Shown here piece by piece: positions 1-8,992 of a DNA stretch of 64,000 bases; positions within the stretch are counted from its first letter, which is position 1; each line of letters begins with the position of its first letter. Position numbers and translations under genes: made by a program. Below the pieces are notes generated by a model. It had not been told where the DNA came from and searched no databases. It saw only the letters and a program-made list of their open reading frames with translations. Origin of the DNA: Candidatus Sodalis endolongispinus. GTDB taxonomy: Bacteria; Pseudomonadota; Gammaproteobacteria; Enterobacterales; Enterobacteriaceae. Where the stretch lies: assembly GCF_018777395.1 (NCBI RefSeq), contig NZ_JAFJYC010000001.1:2418001-2482000 (forward strand), given 5' to 3'.

Positions 1-398
1 GTGTTACGCCCGTTTGCGGGTATTGTGGCGATATCAGCAATACCGCTGAACTGGAGCAGTACCAGGAAAATGTGGCATTGCTCGCCGCACACCGCGGCAA
101 CGAGGTCTTTTTATTTACCGATATGCTTGGCGGTAGCGTCAATAACACCGCGATTCTGGTCATGATGCGCCACCCACAGCTCCATGTTATCGCCGGGGCA
201 AACCTTATCATGCTGATGGAATTTTGTTTGTCGGAAGAACCGGCGACGGCTTCGCGCATCACAGCAGCTATCGCCATGGCCACTGATGGCATGTGTTACG
301 TCAACCGGCTACCGGAAATTGTGCTGGCCGCCCGTTCCGCCGCCCCTGGAGCGCCTGACCACCCTGACGATTTCTTTACTGGCGGGGCGTCTTCATGA
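1..398 (+). CDS. PTS mannose-family EIIA component (5' end outside window)
   Basis: This is the C-terminal part of a mannose/fructose/sorbose-family EIIA, the cytoplasmic protein that takes phosphate from HPr and passes it to EIIB. The frame is open from base 3, so the gene starts upstream and the active-site histidine near the N-terminus is not visible. The segment FLFTDMLGGSVNNTA is the conserved family core (residues about 45-60 of a typical EIIA), followed by a helix with ANLIMLME. It overlaps the GH88 gene by four bases (ATGA at 395-398), so the two are translationally coupled. It is the first visible gene of a PTS operon. The family is certain; the exact sugar is inferred from the GH88 neighbour. 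Confidence 0.85.
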   Translation, partial: VTPVCGYCGDISNTAELEQYQENVALLAAHRGNEVFLFTDMLGGSVNNTAILVMMRHPQLHVIAGANLIMLMEFCLSEEPATASRITAAIAMATDGMCYVNRLPEIVLAARSAAPGAPDHPDDFFTGGASS

Positions 399-1573
399 AC
401 ACGGTCAAATTAGAACCTTTGGCGGCGCGTTTTCACCACCCCATCCCCCCGCTAAACCTGAGCGAAGTGCAACAGGCTTTACAACGGGTGCTGGCGAAAA
501 TAGATGCGCAGCTCCCCCGGTTTAGCGCGACATTCCCCACCGCCAGCGCCGTTGACGGTCGTTATCCGGCAGTGGACAAGGTGGATTGGACAGAAGGTTT
601 CTGGACCGGGCAACTGTGGCTGGCTTTTCAGGTAACCGGCGACGAGAAATACCGCCGTGTGGCGGAGGGGTTTCTGGATAACTTTGAACAACGGCTTGAG
701 GCAGGGATCAAAATAGATACGCACGATCTAGGTTTTCTCTATCACCTTTCTTGCGTTAATGCCTGGAAAATAACCGGAAATCCACGTGCGCGTGCCATTG
801 CCTTAACCGCGGCGGAACATCTTTACCGTCGTTATAATGCGACCGCCGGCGTCATTCAGGCGTGGGGAGATTTACGCGATCCCGCCCGCCATGGAAGGAT
901 GATCATTGATTGTAATCTTAACCTGCCGCTATTGTTTTGGGCAGCTAACGAAACCGGCAATAACGCCTATCGCACAGCAGCCGCGACCCATTTACGCCAG
1001 GCGGCGCGCTATTTAGTCCGTGAAGATTCCTCAACCTTCCATACGTATTATTTGGACGTGTTTACCGGTAAAGCGCTACGGGGCGACACTCATCAGGGCT
1101 TTAGTGATGATTCCTGCTGGGCGCGCGGTCAGGCGTGGGGAATATACGGCTTTGCGCTGGGGTTCAATCACACCGCTAATCCGGCGTTGCCGGTATTGAC
1201 CCGGAAATTAACCCATTATTTTCTGAATCGCTTGCCGGACGATTTCATTTGCTATTGGGATCTGATTTTTACTGAACACGACCACGCCCAGCGCGACACG
1301 TCCGCAGCCGCTATTGCCGTGTGTGGCCTACTTGAGTGGCTAAAACAATTACCGCTGACCGACGAACACCGCTCTGCTTATTTCAATGCGGTAACGGCAA
1401 TAATGCGTCAATTGCAACAGCGCTATACCACCCAGCACGAAGACGGGTTACTTCGTGAAGGGGTTTATAACTATGGCCGCAATATGGGCATCAATGTTGC
1501 CAATCTGTGGGGCGATTATTTCTATTTTGAAGCGTTAGTCCGCCTATCTCAACCCTGGTCATCGTACTGGTAA
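395..1573 (+). CDS. Glycoside hydrolase family 88 (unsaturated glucuronyl hydrolase)
   Basis: The 392-residue protein matches GH88 (UGL), which hydrates the 4,5-unsaturated uronic acid of disaccharides released by polysaccharide lyases and so splits them. The (alpha/alpha)6-barrel signatures are visible: WTEGFWTGQLWLA near residue 66, DTHDLGFLYHLS near 110 and IIDCNLNLPLLFWA near 170. The Asp residues of the last two correspond to the two catalytic Asp of Bacillus UGL. QGFSDDSCWARGQAW near 235 is also typical. There is no signal peptide, so the enzyme is cytoplasmic and would act on sugars imported by the PTS. Length is normal (UGL about 370-400 residues). It lies between EIIA and EIIB, the order known from streptococcal glycosaminoglycan loci. 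It appears intact. Confidence 0.9.
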   Translation: MNTVKLEPLAARFHHPIPPLNLSEVQQALQRVLAKIDAQLPRFSATFPTASAVDGRYPAVDKVDWTEGFWTGQLWLAFQVTGDEKYRRVAEGFLDNFEQRLEAGIKIDTHDLGFLYHLSCVNAWKITGNPRARAIALTAAEHLYRRYNATAGVIQAWGDLRDPARHGRMIIDCNLNLPLLFWAANETGNNAYRTAAATHLRQAARYLVREDSSTFHTYYLDVFTGKALRGDTHQGFSDDSCWARGQAWGIYGFALGFNHTANPALPVLTRKLTHYFLNRLPDDFICYWDLIFTEHDHAQRDTSAAAIAVCGLLEWLKQLPLTDEHRSAYFNAVTAIMRQLQQRYTTQHEDGLLREGVYNYGRNMGINVANLWGDYFYFEALVRLSQPWSSYW

Positions 1574-1595
1574 GTACGTTTTAGGAGTGTCAATT

Positions 1596-2087
1596 ATGAT
1601 TTCGCTGATTCGACTTGATGATCGTCTCATTCATGGTCAAGTCGCCGTGGTATGGACCAAATATTTGGGGGTCAACCGCATTCTGGTGGCCAATGATCAC
1701 ATCATTAATAATGATGTACAAAAAATGTCGCTGCGCATGGCGGCGCCCGACACAGCCAAATGCGCCATCATGGCGGTTGACGATGCCAAAGCGGTCCTCA
1801 ATGATCCGCGGGCTGTCGATATGAAGATCATTGTCATTATCAATCACCCATCCGATGCCCGGCGGATTATTGAACAGGTCCCCGCCATCAAAACGCTCAA
1901 TGTCGCCAATTATGGCCGTATCACCGATAACCTGGCGGCTAAACTCCGTGTCTCCGATACCGTTTACGTCACGCCGGAGGATATTACTGACTTTCAAGAG
2001 ATTGCCGCACGGGGCGTCAGCGTGGAATATCAGGTACTGCCGTCACATCCGGCCAAAAACTTCATCGAGATGCTGAAATCCGCTTAA
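1596..2087 (+). CDS. PTS mannose-family EIIB component
   Basis: The 163-residue EIIB carries the family signature LIRLDDRLIHGQVAVVW at the N-terminus; its His is the phosphorylation site that hands phosphate to the sugar. I chose ATG 1596 over GTG 1587 because the Shine-Dalgarno-like TAGGAG (1582-1587) is correctly spaced only for the ATG. The body (IIVIINHPSDARRIIEQVP, then VYVTPEDITDF) follows the Man-family IIB fold. It lies 22 bases after the GH88 gene and 19 bases before EIIC. No lesion is visible. It is probably useless now, because the EIIC and EIID membrane partners are broken. Confidence 0.9.
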   Translation: MISLIRLDDRLIHGQVAVVWTKYLGVNRILVANDHIINNDVQKMSLRMAAPDTAKCAIMAVDDAKAVLNDPRAVDMKIIVIINHPSDARRIIEQVPAIKTLNVANYGRITDNLAAKLRVSDTVYVTPEDITDFQEIAARGVSVEYQVLPSHPAKNFIEMLKSA

Positions 2088-2106
2088 TGATCTTTGGGGA
2101 ACGATT

Positions 2107-2909
2107 ATGATCACACAAGCCTTACTCGTCGCACTGGTGTTATATATCGCCAAATTCTGCGATCACGGACTGGGACAACCGCTGGTGGAGCGCCACTTGA
2201 TCTGTGGCGCGATGGTAGGTGCCGTACTTGGGGATTTTCAACAGGGGATTATTATTGGCGCCTCTCTTGAGCTGATTTTCCTTGGCACGATTACCATTGG
2301 CGGCTCTGTTCCCGCCGACTTAGCAGTGGGCTCAGTATTGGCATCGGCTTTCACTATATTAACCAAGGCCGAACCCGCGGTGGCGGTAGCGTTGGCGTTG
2401 CCTATTAGCCTGCTGGCGGTATTTGTCTATCAGGTCGAAAAGCTCGTTTATACCGGTCTGGTGGAAAAATATGATGCACTGCTGGATGCCGGTCGCGATA
2501 AATCGGCATTAGGCATGACCTTTGGCATGATGCTGTTTTACGGTGTCCCTTTCGCCATCATCGCTTTTTTTGGCATTTTATATGGTACTGACGTTATCCG
2601 CTCACTGGTAGATAGCATACCGCCAACCGTGATGCGCGGCATGACCGCGGTCGGCGGGATTTTACCGGCGCTGGGTTTGCCATTTTGCTCAAATCACTTT
2701 GTAATAAACAGCTAGCGGCATTATTCTTTATCGGCTTCGCGCTGGCGGCCTATTTACAATTGCACATTATGGGCATAGCGATGCTGGCCGGCGCGGTAGC
2801 GGTTTATTTATGCTTTACCGAATTTAATCAGCTGAAAATGTTTAATAAACTGAAAGCCACCACCGCGCCCGCCACTGCGGATGATAAAGAGGGATTTTTC
2901 AATGACTGA
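2107..2909 (+). pseudogene. PTS mannose-family EIIC permease, frameshifted
   Basis: This is an integral-membrane sorbose/mannose-type EIIC. It reads in frame from ATG 2107 through GQPLVERHLICGAMVG, GASLELIFLGTITIGG and the central hydrophobic segments to about base 2678. The frame then changes: the downstream frame from about 2679 reads AILLKSLCNKQLAALFFIGF and ends at 2909. Removing one G from an expected TTGGCCATT would give the observed TTGCCATT, so a one-base deletion is the simplest explanation. The 3' end overlaps the EIID start (2902), as in intact loci. The frameshift removes the last roughly 70 residues and a membrane segment. Confidence 0.88.
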
Positions 2910-3798
2910 CCACACACTCGCCCAGGCAACCTCAGGCCAGGAAACCAAAGAAACCCATAAACTGTTTCGTCAGCTATTTTTCCGCCAATTTCAATTGCTC
3001 GGCTCGATGAACTATACCCGCATGGAAGGATTAAGCTATGGCTGGACGCTGGCGCCGATGCTGAAAAAGATTTACCCGCAACCACATCAGTACCTGGCAG
3101 CGTTGAAGCGCAATAGTCAGTTTTTTAATACCAATCAGGCATTAGCGCCCTTCATCATGGGTTTAACGCTGTCGATGGAAAAAGAAAATGCGACCAACCC
3201 CGCTTTTGATACTTCTAGCATCAACGGTATCAAAGTCGCGTTAATGGGGCCTTTGGCCGGGATTGGCGACTCATTCTTCTATGGCGTGTTGCGAATTATC
3301 GCCACCAGTATTGCGATTGGTTTAGCGGCGCAAGGCAATTTCTTATGACCGTTGCTCTATTTGCTGGTCTACAATATCCCGAATCTTCTGGTGCGCTATT
3401 ACGGCGGCGTAATGGGCTATCGCCTTGGCTCGAAATATATTGCCAAAGCGACAGAATCTGGATTATTGGGCTGCATCACCAAGGCCGCATCGATAATGGG
3501 TTTGATGATGGTAGGAGCAATGAGCGCCGTTATGGTCAAATTTGCCGCTACTTATAAAACCACCATCGCCGGCCAGCCGTTTATTTTACAAGATATCTTG
3601 GACAAGATTTGCGTCGGACTTATTCCGTTACTGCTGGTGCTGGGATGTTTTTATCTGCTGCAGAAAAAAATCAGCCCAAATACGGTTCTCATACTGCTGA
3701 TTGTGCTCGGCTCCGCCGCGGCTGCAATAGGGATTATCCAAAAGGGCGACGGTGTATTGATGGAATCAGGCGCGGGCGCACCACCGCGACGGCTGTAA
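2902..3798 (+). pseudogene. PTS mannose-family EIID component, nonsense codon and altered 3' end
   Basis: EIID is the second membrane subunit of mannose-type permeases. ATG 2902 is preceded by GAGGG (2889-2893). The reading frame carries LFFRQFQLLGSMNYTRMEGL and KVALMGPLAGIGDSFFYGV, then hits TGA at 3346-3348 where the family has Gly (QGNFL-stop-PLLYLLVYN), consistent with GGA to TGA. The same frame continues to 3798 with YYGGVMGYRLGSKYI. The last residues (about 3741-3798) do not resemble an EIID terminus and run into the next gene, so the original 3' end may have been lost by deletion. Not functional as it stands, barring read-through. Confidence 0.85.
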
Positions 3799-4865
3799 TG
3801 GCCATCGCGGCGGCCACCCGCGAGGCGTTGTTAACCCCAGCGGCCGCTACATCGGCGCAGGCGGTGCCAAGCGAGGTAGAACGTGACATTACGCGCGGCT
3901 TTTTTTCCGATCTTCCACACAAGCTTCTCCAGGTCTATGGCGCAGGTCGTTGGCAACGGATAGCCGCGCTGGCCGACGTTTATCCTACCGTGATTTCCAG
4001 CGCAAATTGGCGTCACCATCAGGGCGCGTTGGCGAATATAGACGTCATTTTCTCCAGTTGGGGCATGCCGACACTGCTGGAATTGGCTATTGACCGCATG
4101 GCAAAGGTGCGCGCCCTTTTTTACGCCGCCGGCGCCACCGATAATTTTTGCCGGCCTTACCTTCGAAGCGATATTGTGGTCATCAGCGCTTGTCAAGCTA
4201 ATGCTATTCCGGTGGCGGAGTTTTGTTTAGCGCAGATCCTGCTGGCGCTTAAAGGCTATTACCGCGTTAACCAAGCCTATACCGCACCGTCAACATTCAA
4301 ACCGTTGAGTCAACACCGCTTTGCACCCGGCGCCTATGGCGATACCGTGGCGCTTTTAGGCGCCGGCGCGATTGCCGGGAAATTAACGGCATTGCTGAGC
4401 GCATTCAGTTTGCAAGTGCTGAACATTCCCTCCCGGTCGGAACGGCGTGCCGTTTCGCTGGAATCAGCCTTTGAACGGGCTTTTTTTATCAGTAATCATC
4501 TGCCTAACCGTCGCGACAACATCGGGCTTATTGGCGGAGAGTATTTTGCGCGCATGCGTAATGGCGCGGTGTTTATCAATACCGGCCGGGGAGCACAGAT
4601 CAATGAGGCCGAAATGATAGAGGTGCTCAGGGCTCGCCCGGATTTGACCGCATTGCTTGATGTCACCTCGCCCGAGCCTCCGTTGGCGAACTCGCCGCTC
4701 TATACCCTTGCCAATGTTCGGCTTAGCAGCCATATTGCCGGCGCAATGAATGATGAAACACGTCGGCTGGCAGATTACGTCATTGAGGACTTTCACCGGT
4801 GGCTGAGCGGTCAGCCCTTAAGGTATCAAATCACCGAAAATATGCTGTTAACGCAGGGTGATTGA
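3798..4865 (+). CDS. D-isomer-specific 2-hydroxyacid dehydrogenase family protein
   Basis: The protein of about 355 residues has the two-domain formate/glycerate dehydrogenase architecture: an N-terminal flavodoxin-like half and a central Rossmann fold with VALLGAGAIAGKL (GxGxxx NAD-binding turn, about residue 185). The catalytic triad is visible as Arg in FINTGRGAQINEAEM, Glu in DVTSPEPP and His in RLSSHIAGAMND. It would reduce a 2-keto acid or oxidise a 2-hydroxy acid; the substrate is not predictable. The start is uncertain. ATG 3798 is the first ATG after the EIID remnant, lacks a good ribosome-binding site and is followed by an Ala-rich stretch, so the 5' junction may be a fusion scar. 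It is co-directional with the PTS operon. Confidence 0.8.
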   Translation: MAIAAATREALLTPAAATSAQAVPSEVERDITRGFFSDLPHKLLQVYGAGRWQRIAALADVYPTVISSANWRHHQGALANIDVIFSSWGMPTLLELAIDRMAKVRALFYAAGATDNFCRPYLRSDIVVISACQANAIPVAEFCLAQILLALKGYYRVNQAYTAPSTFKPLSQHRFAPGAYGDTVALLGAGAIAGKLTALLSAFSLQVLNIPSRSERRAVSLESAFERAFFISNHLPNRRDNIGLIGGEYFARMRNGAVFINTGRGAQINEAEMIEVLRARPDLTALLDVTSPEPPLANSPLYTLANVRLSSHIAGAMNDETRRLADYVIEDFHRWLSGQPLRYQITENMLLTQGD

Positions 4866-5009
4866 TGCCTTTACTTCTGTGCCGCTAACCTTCAAGCCTG
4901 GCGATTGTCATAGCACTCGAGCATCCTACATTGACGCCCCTATGCCTATTATTTGCCAAGCAGCCGGTTAAAAAACGCCGACGGTTGTTCATACTGGCAC
5001 CTCTCAAAC
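4866..5009. other. Short intergenic region between convergent genes
   Basis: The 144 bases separate the dehydrogenase from the lysozyme on the opposite strand. No coding signal or clear terminator hairpin was recognised. Confidence 0.5.
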
Positions 5010-5477
5010 TCATAATGCTCCCTGATAAGCTGTAAATGTTCCCGTGCGCATGACCTCGGCGTGCCGTTTGGCTCGAGCAGGCGTTTGCTGCGCCCAAGTG
5101 CTTGTTAACATCCCCGCCGCCGCACCGGTAAAATTACCCGCAGCGATAAGCGCCAACGTATTAACGAATTTCGCCAGTCCTTTCACTCCCATTTGATAAG
5201 CCATACTGATAAGGATGTCTTGGCGGGGGCCGTTGCATACCGTCATCGCCGCCCAGATCTCAGGCATGTCGCGCATCTGCTCAATTTTCTTGTTCACTAT
5301 GTTTTGCAACCAAACGTCTGAAAACTCTTTAGGAACGGTGAAAGTATAATGGGAAATAGGAGCGCCTTTTGGTCCCAAGAGAATACCTGTCCCGGCCGTT
5401 GGAAAACCGAGACTATCGTAGTAAGGCGCCTCTCGGTACCCCTCTTCATAATTAAGCAATGGGATTATCTGGCTCAC
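5010..5477 (-). CDS. Phage-type lysozyme (T4 lysozyme-like, GH24)
   Basis: The 155-residue endolysin-like protein aligns with T4 lysozyme at the active site: Glu12 (NYEEGYREAP), Asp21 (YYDSLGFP) and Thr27 (PTAGTG) match the E11-D20-T26 triad. It would cleave the peptidoglycan glycan strand. It starts with GTG at 5477, chosen because AGGAG lies eight bases upstream. There is no signal peptide or SAR helix, so release would need a holin or lysis; no holin is visible nearby. It stands alone, without other lysis or tail genes, so it is either a prophage remnant or a co-opted murein hydrolase. No internal lesion is seen. Confidence 0.85.
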   Translation of the reverse strand: MSQIIPLLNYEEGYREAPYYDSLGFPTAGTGILLGPKGAPISHYTFTVPKEFSDVWLQNIVNKKIEQMRDMPEIWAAMTVCNGPRQDILISMAYQMGVKGLAKFVNTLALIAAGNFTGAAAGMLTSTWAQQTPARAKRHAEVMRTGTFTAYQGAL

Positions 5478-5784
5478 GTTCGTTCTCCTGCATTAATGGT
5501 TCAACGATTAATCGGGCTTGCTCACCGTATTTCAGGCAACTTAGCAAGTTTAATTTTTACCCCATCAATCGTTTAATCCCATACAGCAATCCGTTGTGCT
5601 CGCCATGGGCTGACAAAAACACGCACTCAAGCTCGATTAATGTCTGACGCTGGCAATATCGAGCGCTAACTTAAAATAGATTGTTTTTGAAAAACGTAAA
5701 ATAGTTATCACTGCTTCACTCAAGTCGATACGATTATCTAGCCATTATCAATCTGCTATTGTAAACAGTAATACTCGGGATCCA

Positions 5785-6188
5785 TCATTGGCATTTCGCA
5801 ACGACAATTTCACCTGAAGCTTCCAGAGTAATTTGATAATGACGCTTGCCCATCCATGTGAAATTATCAATTAACTGATGACATAGCTTGACATTATGGA
5901 CAACGGATATTTCGTTATTTCCTCTCACTGTGATATTCCATTGCTGGCCACAATGGAAAATTCATGTTTGCCGTGGGGGATAAGAAGCAATAACTCAGAA
6001 ATATTTGCTGCAGGCCTTGGGCGGGTTGCAAAGAAATAGTCCCACCAATCATTTGGCAAAGATATCTTATCATCGTGAGCAGTTTTAGCGGCCTGGCCCG
6101 CTTTGCTGAAGAATTTATAGCCCGTTGCGGATCGAATTACTATTGCAATCACGAGTCGTCGCAAGCTCCACATCAGCAACCGGGGCAC
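5785..6188 (-). pseudogene. Unrecognised coding remnant with a probable frameshift
   Basis: On the minus strand, an open stretch reads LPNDWWDYFFATRP and HGKHEFSIVASNGIS and stops at 5925-5927. A frame shifted by one base continues directly with RGNNEISVVHNVKL and ends RHYQITLEASGEIVVAKCQ at 5785. The two halves read like one beta-rich C-terminal domain interrupted by an indel. I do not recognise the family. The upstream limit is unclear because frames further 5' (6189-6500) also look broken. Its neighbours are a phage lysozyme and an LPMO-like gene. Confidence 0.4.
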
Positions 6189-6505
6189 TGAGGCTTTCTT
6201 GGGGGGGTGCCATTGTGCCGACTAGCGTCAGTTTCCTATGCAAGGAGAAAACTGAGGTGGGCGGGTAATGCCCTTTAGTTATTTGTATCTTGTGGCGTTA
6301 AACTTCCGTCTTCACCGCATAGCATTTGACCAAATTGGCGTGCTATTAGTGCGGTGCCCGGCATCGAAGGATTGGGACAGGTGTCATTCATTTTTCTGAG
6401 TATATTGCCGGAATGACACAGAATTTATGACACTCCCATGGGGGCAGTTCAAATCTCATCGATATCTGTCATATATACTTATGGCAAGATTGAGAACATT
6501 CACAA
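6189..6505. other. Intergenic region without recognised gene
   Basis: No gene, RNA or repeat was recognised in these 317 bases. A G run (6200-6207) and short discontinuous open frames suggest decayed coding sequence, possibly the 5' part of the preceding remnant. Confidence 0.4.
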
Positions 6506-7117
6506 TCACTGCTTTTTCAATCCCGCTTCATCTATGATATTGGCGTCAATCACTTGGTAGAAAGCATTACCGGTATTAAAGATATCCCACGTGCCTAGAA
6601 TCAGGTGATATCCAGTACGCGAAGGAACATTACAATCAATTTCAACCTGATTTTTGGGCGTTGCGCCATCATCATATCTCTCACAAAACGGTGTTAAATC
6701 AAAGTCAGCCCTGACCAAGGGTTTATTGGCATTCCAATCCGGTTTCGTGATAAAAAACTTCCATGAGGTCGTTTTATGTGCCGCAGTCAAAGTCCAGGTG
6801 AACGTGTTCTCACCCGTATGCACATCAACTTTTTTCCAGCGGTCTAAAGTTTGTTGATTTAATTGCTGGAAATTAGCGTTTTGGCCACTTGCTATTTGCA
6901 TATCCTTCGGCCATTTTTCCGGGAAACCCTTAGGACCTTCTACCGATTGAGGTTCATACTGCACCGGTCCGCAATCAGTATTGATGCCTTGTTGACATAA
7001 GGACGCTCTACTGGCGGGAATGGAAACATAGCCATGTTTTGGTGTGACAATGTTATCTTCTGCCATTACAGCGATACTTGGAATCATCAGTAATGATGCT
7101 ATCATTAATTTTTTCAT
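6506..7117 (-). CDS. AA10-family lytic polysaccharide monooxygenase-like chitin-binding protein
   Basis: The 203-residue secreted protein belongs to the AA10 family (CBP21-like), copper enzymes that oxidatively cleave chitin or cellulose. A Sec signal peptide (MKKLMIASLLMIPSIAVMA) is followed by EDNIVTPK and then HGYVSIPASRASLC, the family's mature N-terminus. The second copper ligand is His in LTAAHKTTSWKFFITKPDW, and WDIFNTGNAFYQVIDANI supplies the conserved axial Phe. Cys pairs are at about residues 41/49 and 144/161. The length suits a single-domain AA10. The oddity is eight residues between the obvious signal-peptidase site and the His that must be N-terminal for copper binding. No lesion is seen. 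In an insect symbiont it could act on host or dietary chitin. Confidence 0.88.
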   Translation of the reverse strand: MKKLMIASLLMIPSIAVMAEDNIVTPKHGYVSIPASRASLCQQGINTDCGPVQYEPQSVEGPKGFPEKWPKDMQIASGQNANFQQLNQQTLDRWKKVDVHTGENTFTWTLTAAHKTTSWKFFITKPDWNANKPLVRADFDLTPFCERYDDGATPKNQVEIDCNVPSRTGYHLILGTWDIFNTGNAFYQVIDANIIDEAGLKKQ

Positions 7118-7412
7118 AGTTTTTCGATTGATTATTTATAAAATTGATTTTATTTACCGGGTAAAGTACCGGCAACCTTAACATTACAGAATGAAAATAT
7201 CTGATAAGTTTCAATCCAGGCGTATTGACAATACTTGCGTCGGGTTAATTATGTTAAGTTCTCCACTTTCAGAAAGCGTCATTAGTAACGTGAACTCTGT
7301 TAAGGCACGTTTGTTCATCGTTCATCTTTACCCCAGTACCCGAGGCTAACTGGGTATGGAGAATTAAGATAAAAATGCCCAAACGTGCCTTCTCATCTGG
7401 CTAAATTAGATT
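7118..7412. other. Intergenic region, AT-rich
   Basis: About 295 bases between two minus-strand genes. No gene, hairpin-T-run terminator or recognisable promoter was found. Confidence 0.45.
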
Positions 7413-7811
7413 TTACGACAGAACTAAGTCGAACGTGGTTTTATCTACGCGCACGACTTCTAATTTATTCTTGCCTTCTGGCAAGTTTTGCGAGACGATT
7501 TTGACCTCTTCACTCCTTCTATCATATTGAATGTGCATTGATCCATTAATGACATATTCAAAGGTGGCTTTATCGCGGACATAAACACCACAGGTGATAA
7601 TCTGACTGTATTCAGATGGGTCGAATTTAAAGTAAGTCTTGTTTTGTTCCTGTACAGACTGTTCTTTCTTATTACCCAATGCCGAAGTGTTGAAGGTAAG
7701 AGTAAATGCGCCGTCTTCATCAAAGAACTTATCAACAAGTCTTAGCGCTAAAGTGAATTCCTTTTCATGGTATTTCCTCTGTTGGTTAAAAGAGAATTCA
7801 TTATTAATCAT
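7413..7811 (-). CDS. Hypothetical small protein, family not recognised
   Basis: A 132-residue frame begins at ATG 7811 (MINNEFSFNQQRKYHEKEF); a longer form starting with ATG 7853 is possible. Neither has a good ribosome-binding site. The composition is charged and beta-strand-like (TFEYVINGSMHIQYDRR, NKLEVVRVDKTTFDLVLS), with no signal peptide or membrane segment. It is oriented like the LPMO gene and lies about 300 bases upstream of it. AT content is higher than in the PTS or flagellar genes, which suggests foreign origin. No function is proposed. Confidence 0.5.
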   Translation of the reverse strand: MINNEFSFNQQRKYHEKEFTLALRLVDKFFDEDGAFTLTFNTSALGNKKEQSVQEQNKTYFKFDPSEYSQIITCGVYVRDKATFEYVINGSMHIQYDRRSEEVKIVSQNLPEGKNKLEVVRVDKTTFDLVLS

Positions 7812-8119
7812 TTCAAATTTTTTTGTAGTGAATGGCGTTGTGCCATAGCGCATAGACCAATCATGAATATATTATTCCGCCGCCCCACCATCATGAGCTT
7901 ATTATATAAATAATGTACTGACTTGTCGAGCCCAGCTAATTAGCGTGATAACTATAAATCATATTATTCCGCTTTCAGAGAGGTGCCATCTTCTTTATGA
8001 TGAACGGCATTAAAATATGAAATATCACATTTGGCACATAACTTCATGTGCGGGTAATAAGTATTCCACGGAATTCTCTTGCACCATTGTCACAAAAAAA
8101 GATCCTCTCCACGTTTTGC

Positions 8120-8955
8120 TCAAACCCATGACGTAAGCGAAAATAAACGCAGTGGTAAGTTAAGATGTTTGACAGGTAATCTGAGGCACGCCGGCTTCAA
8201 ATAGCGGCAGCGATGAGTAATAAAGGGAGTGACTTCGGTGACTATACGCCAGAGCCAGTTTCTACTTCATGAAAAGCCAAACACCTTAGATTGATGAAAT
8301 CAATCATGCAAGCTGATGAGCGTGAATGAAAGTTAGTCGAAAAATCACCGGGTTGCAGAGACATCATGAGAGAAATAAGCGGCTAGGGTGGCTCGAACCT
8401 ACATAAGCTGAAAAGCATGTCCCGGACCTCTAAAAACTATTGTAGTTTTCACACTATCCACTGATCGACCCAGTTTTTCATTGTTAAGCTAAATAGGCAG
8501 CAGATAAAGACACAGCGTAGAGACCTTTGGTGCATCCGGTAGATAGTAATTCAGGTCGAGCGAGGTGAGTTGTGTTGAATGATCTGGCCAGTACAGTGCT
8601 AAGACGGCAAATAGGACATCATCATAATTTGGTGTTCGTCCATGCGACAGCAGTAATAAGAAATCATGGCACGACAACTGTATCAGCACGAAAGAGGTGT
8701 GTTGGATGAAATTTGGCCTGGAAAGCCGTGCAGGGATTGAAAAGGTTCGGTTTCATGGTCTGCGTTACCATGGGCAAGCAGATCAGTCTAGCAAGGGGGT
8801 GCCCCGGTCTGCATTGCAGGAAATGAAAGGCTAGGAAAGTAAAAACAGGGTATAGATACAAGCACACCACGCCCCGAACCATTTTGAAGTGCATGCACAG
8901 CAAATTGATGTCGTTGTTAGCAATCGTGTCCCAAATCCGTGCCACTGTGAATAAT
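8120..8955 (+). pseudogene. Decayed lambdoid (DLP12/IntD-type) tyrosine integrase relic
   Basis: No long open frame remains, but reading all three forward frames recovers most of an IntD-like integrase in order: AKINAVVS (about 8137), TPEPVSTS then KAKHLRLMK (about 8247-8300), IMQADERE, NKRLGWLEPT (about 8372), PLKTIVVFTLSTDRPSF (about 8430), QQIKTQRRDLW (about 8500), VHPVDSNSGRAR, VVLNDLASTVLRRQIGHHH (about 8570-8630), SRAGIEKVRFHGLR (about 8724), APNHFEVHAQQIDVVVSN (about 8870) and the stop near 8953. Many frameshifts and stops interrupt it. The catalytic HxLR box is present as HGLR. It ends about 40 bases from, and converges with, the tRNA-Arg 3' fragment, exactly the intD-argU arrangement of E. 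coli DLP12. The match was made from memory of IntD, not by alignment. Confidence 0.78.
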
Positions 8956-8992
8956 TGGCTATTGAGAAATCCTGTAGCCCATTGAATTCAAA

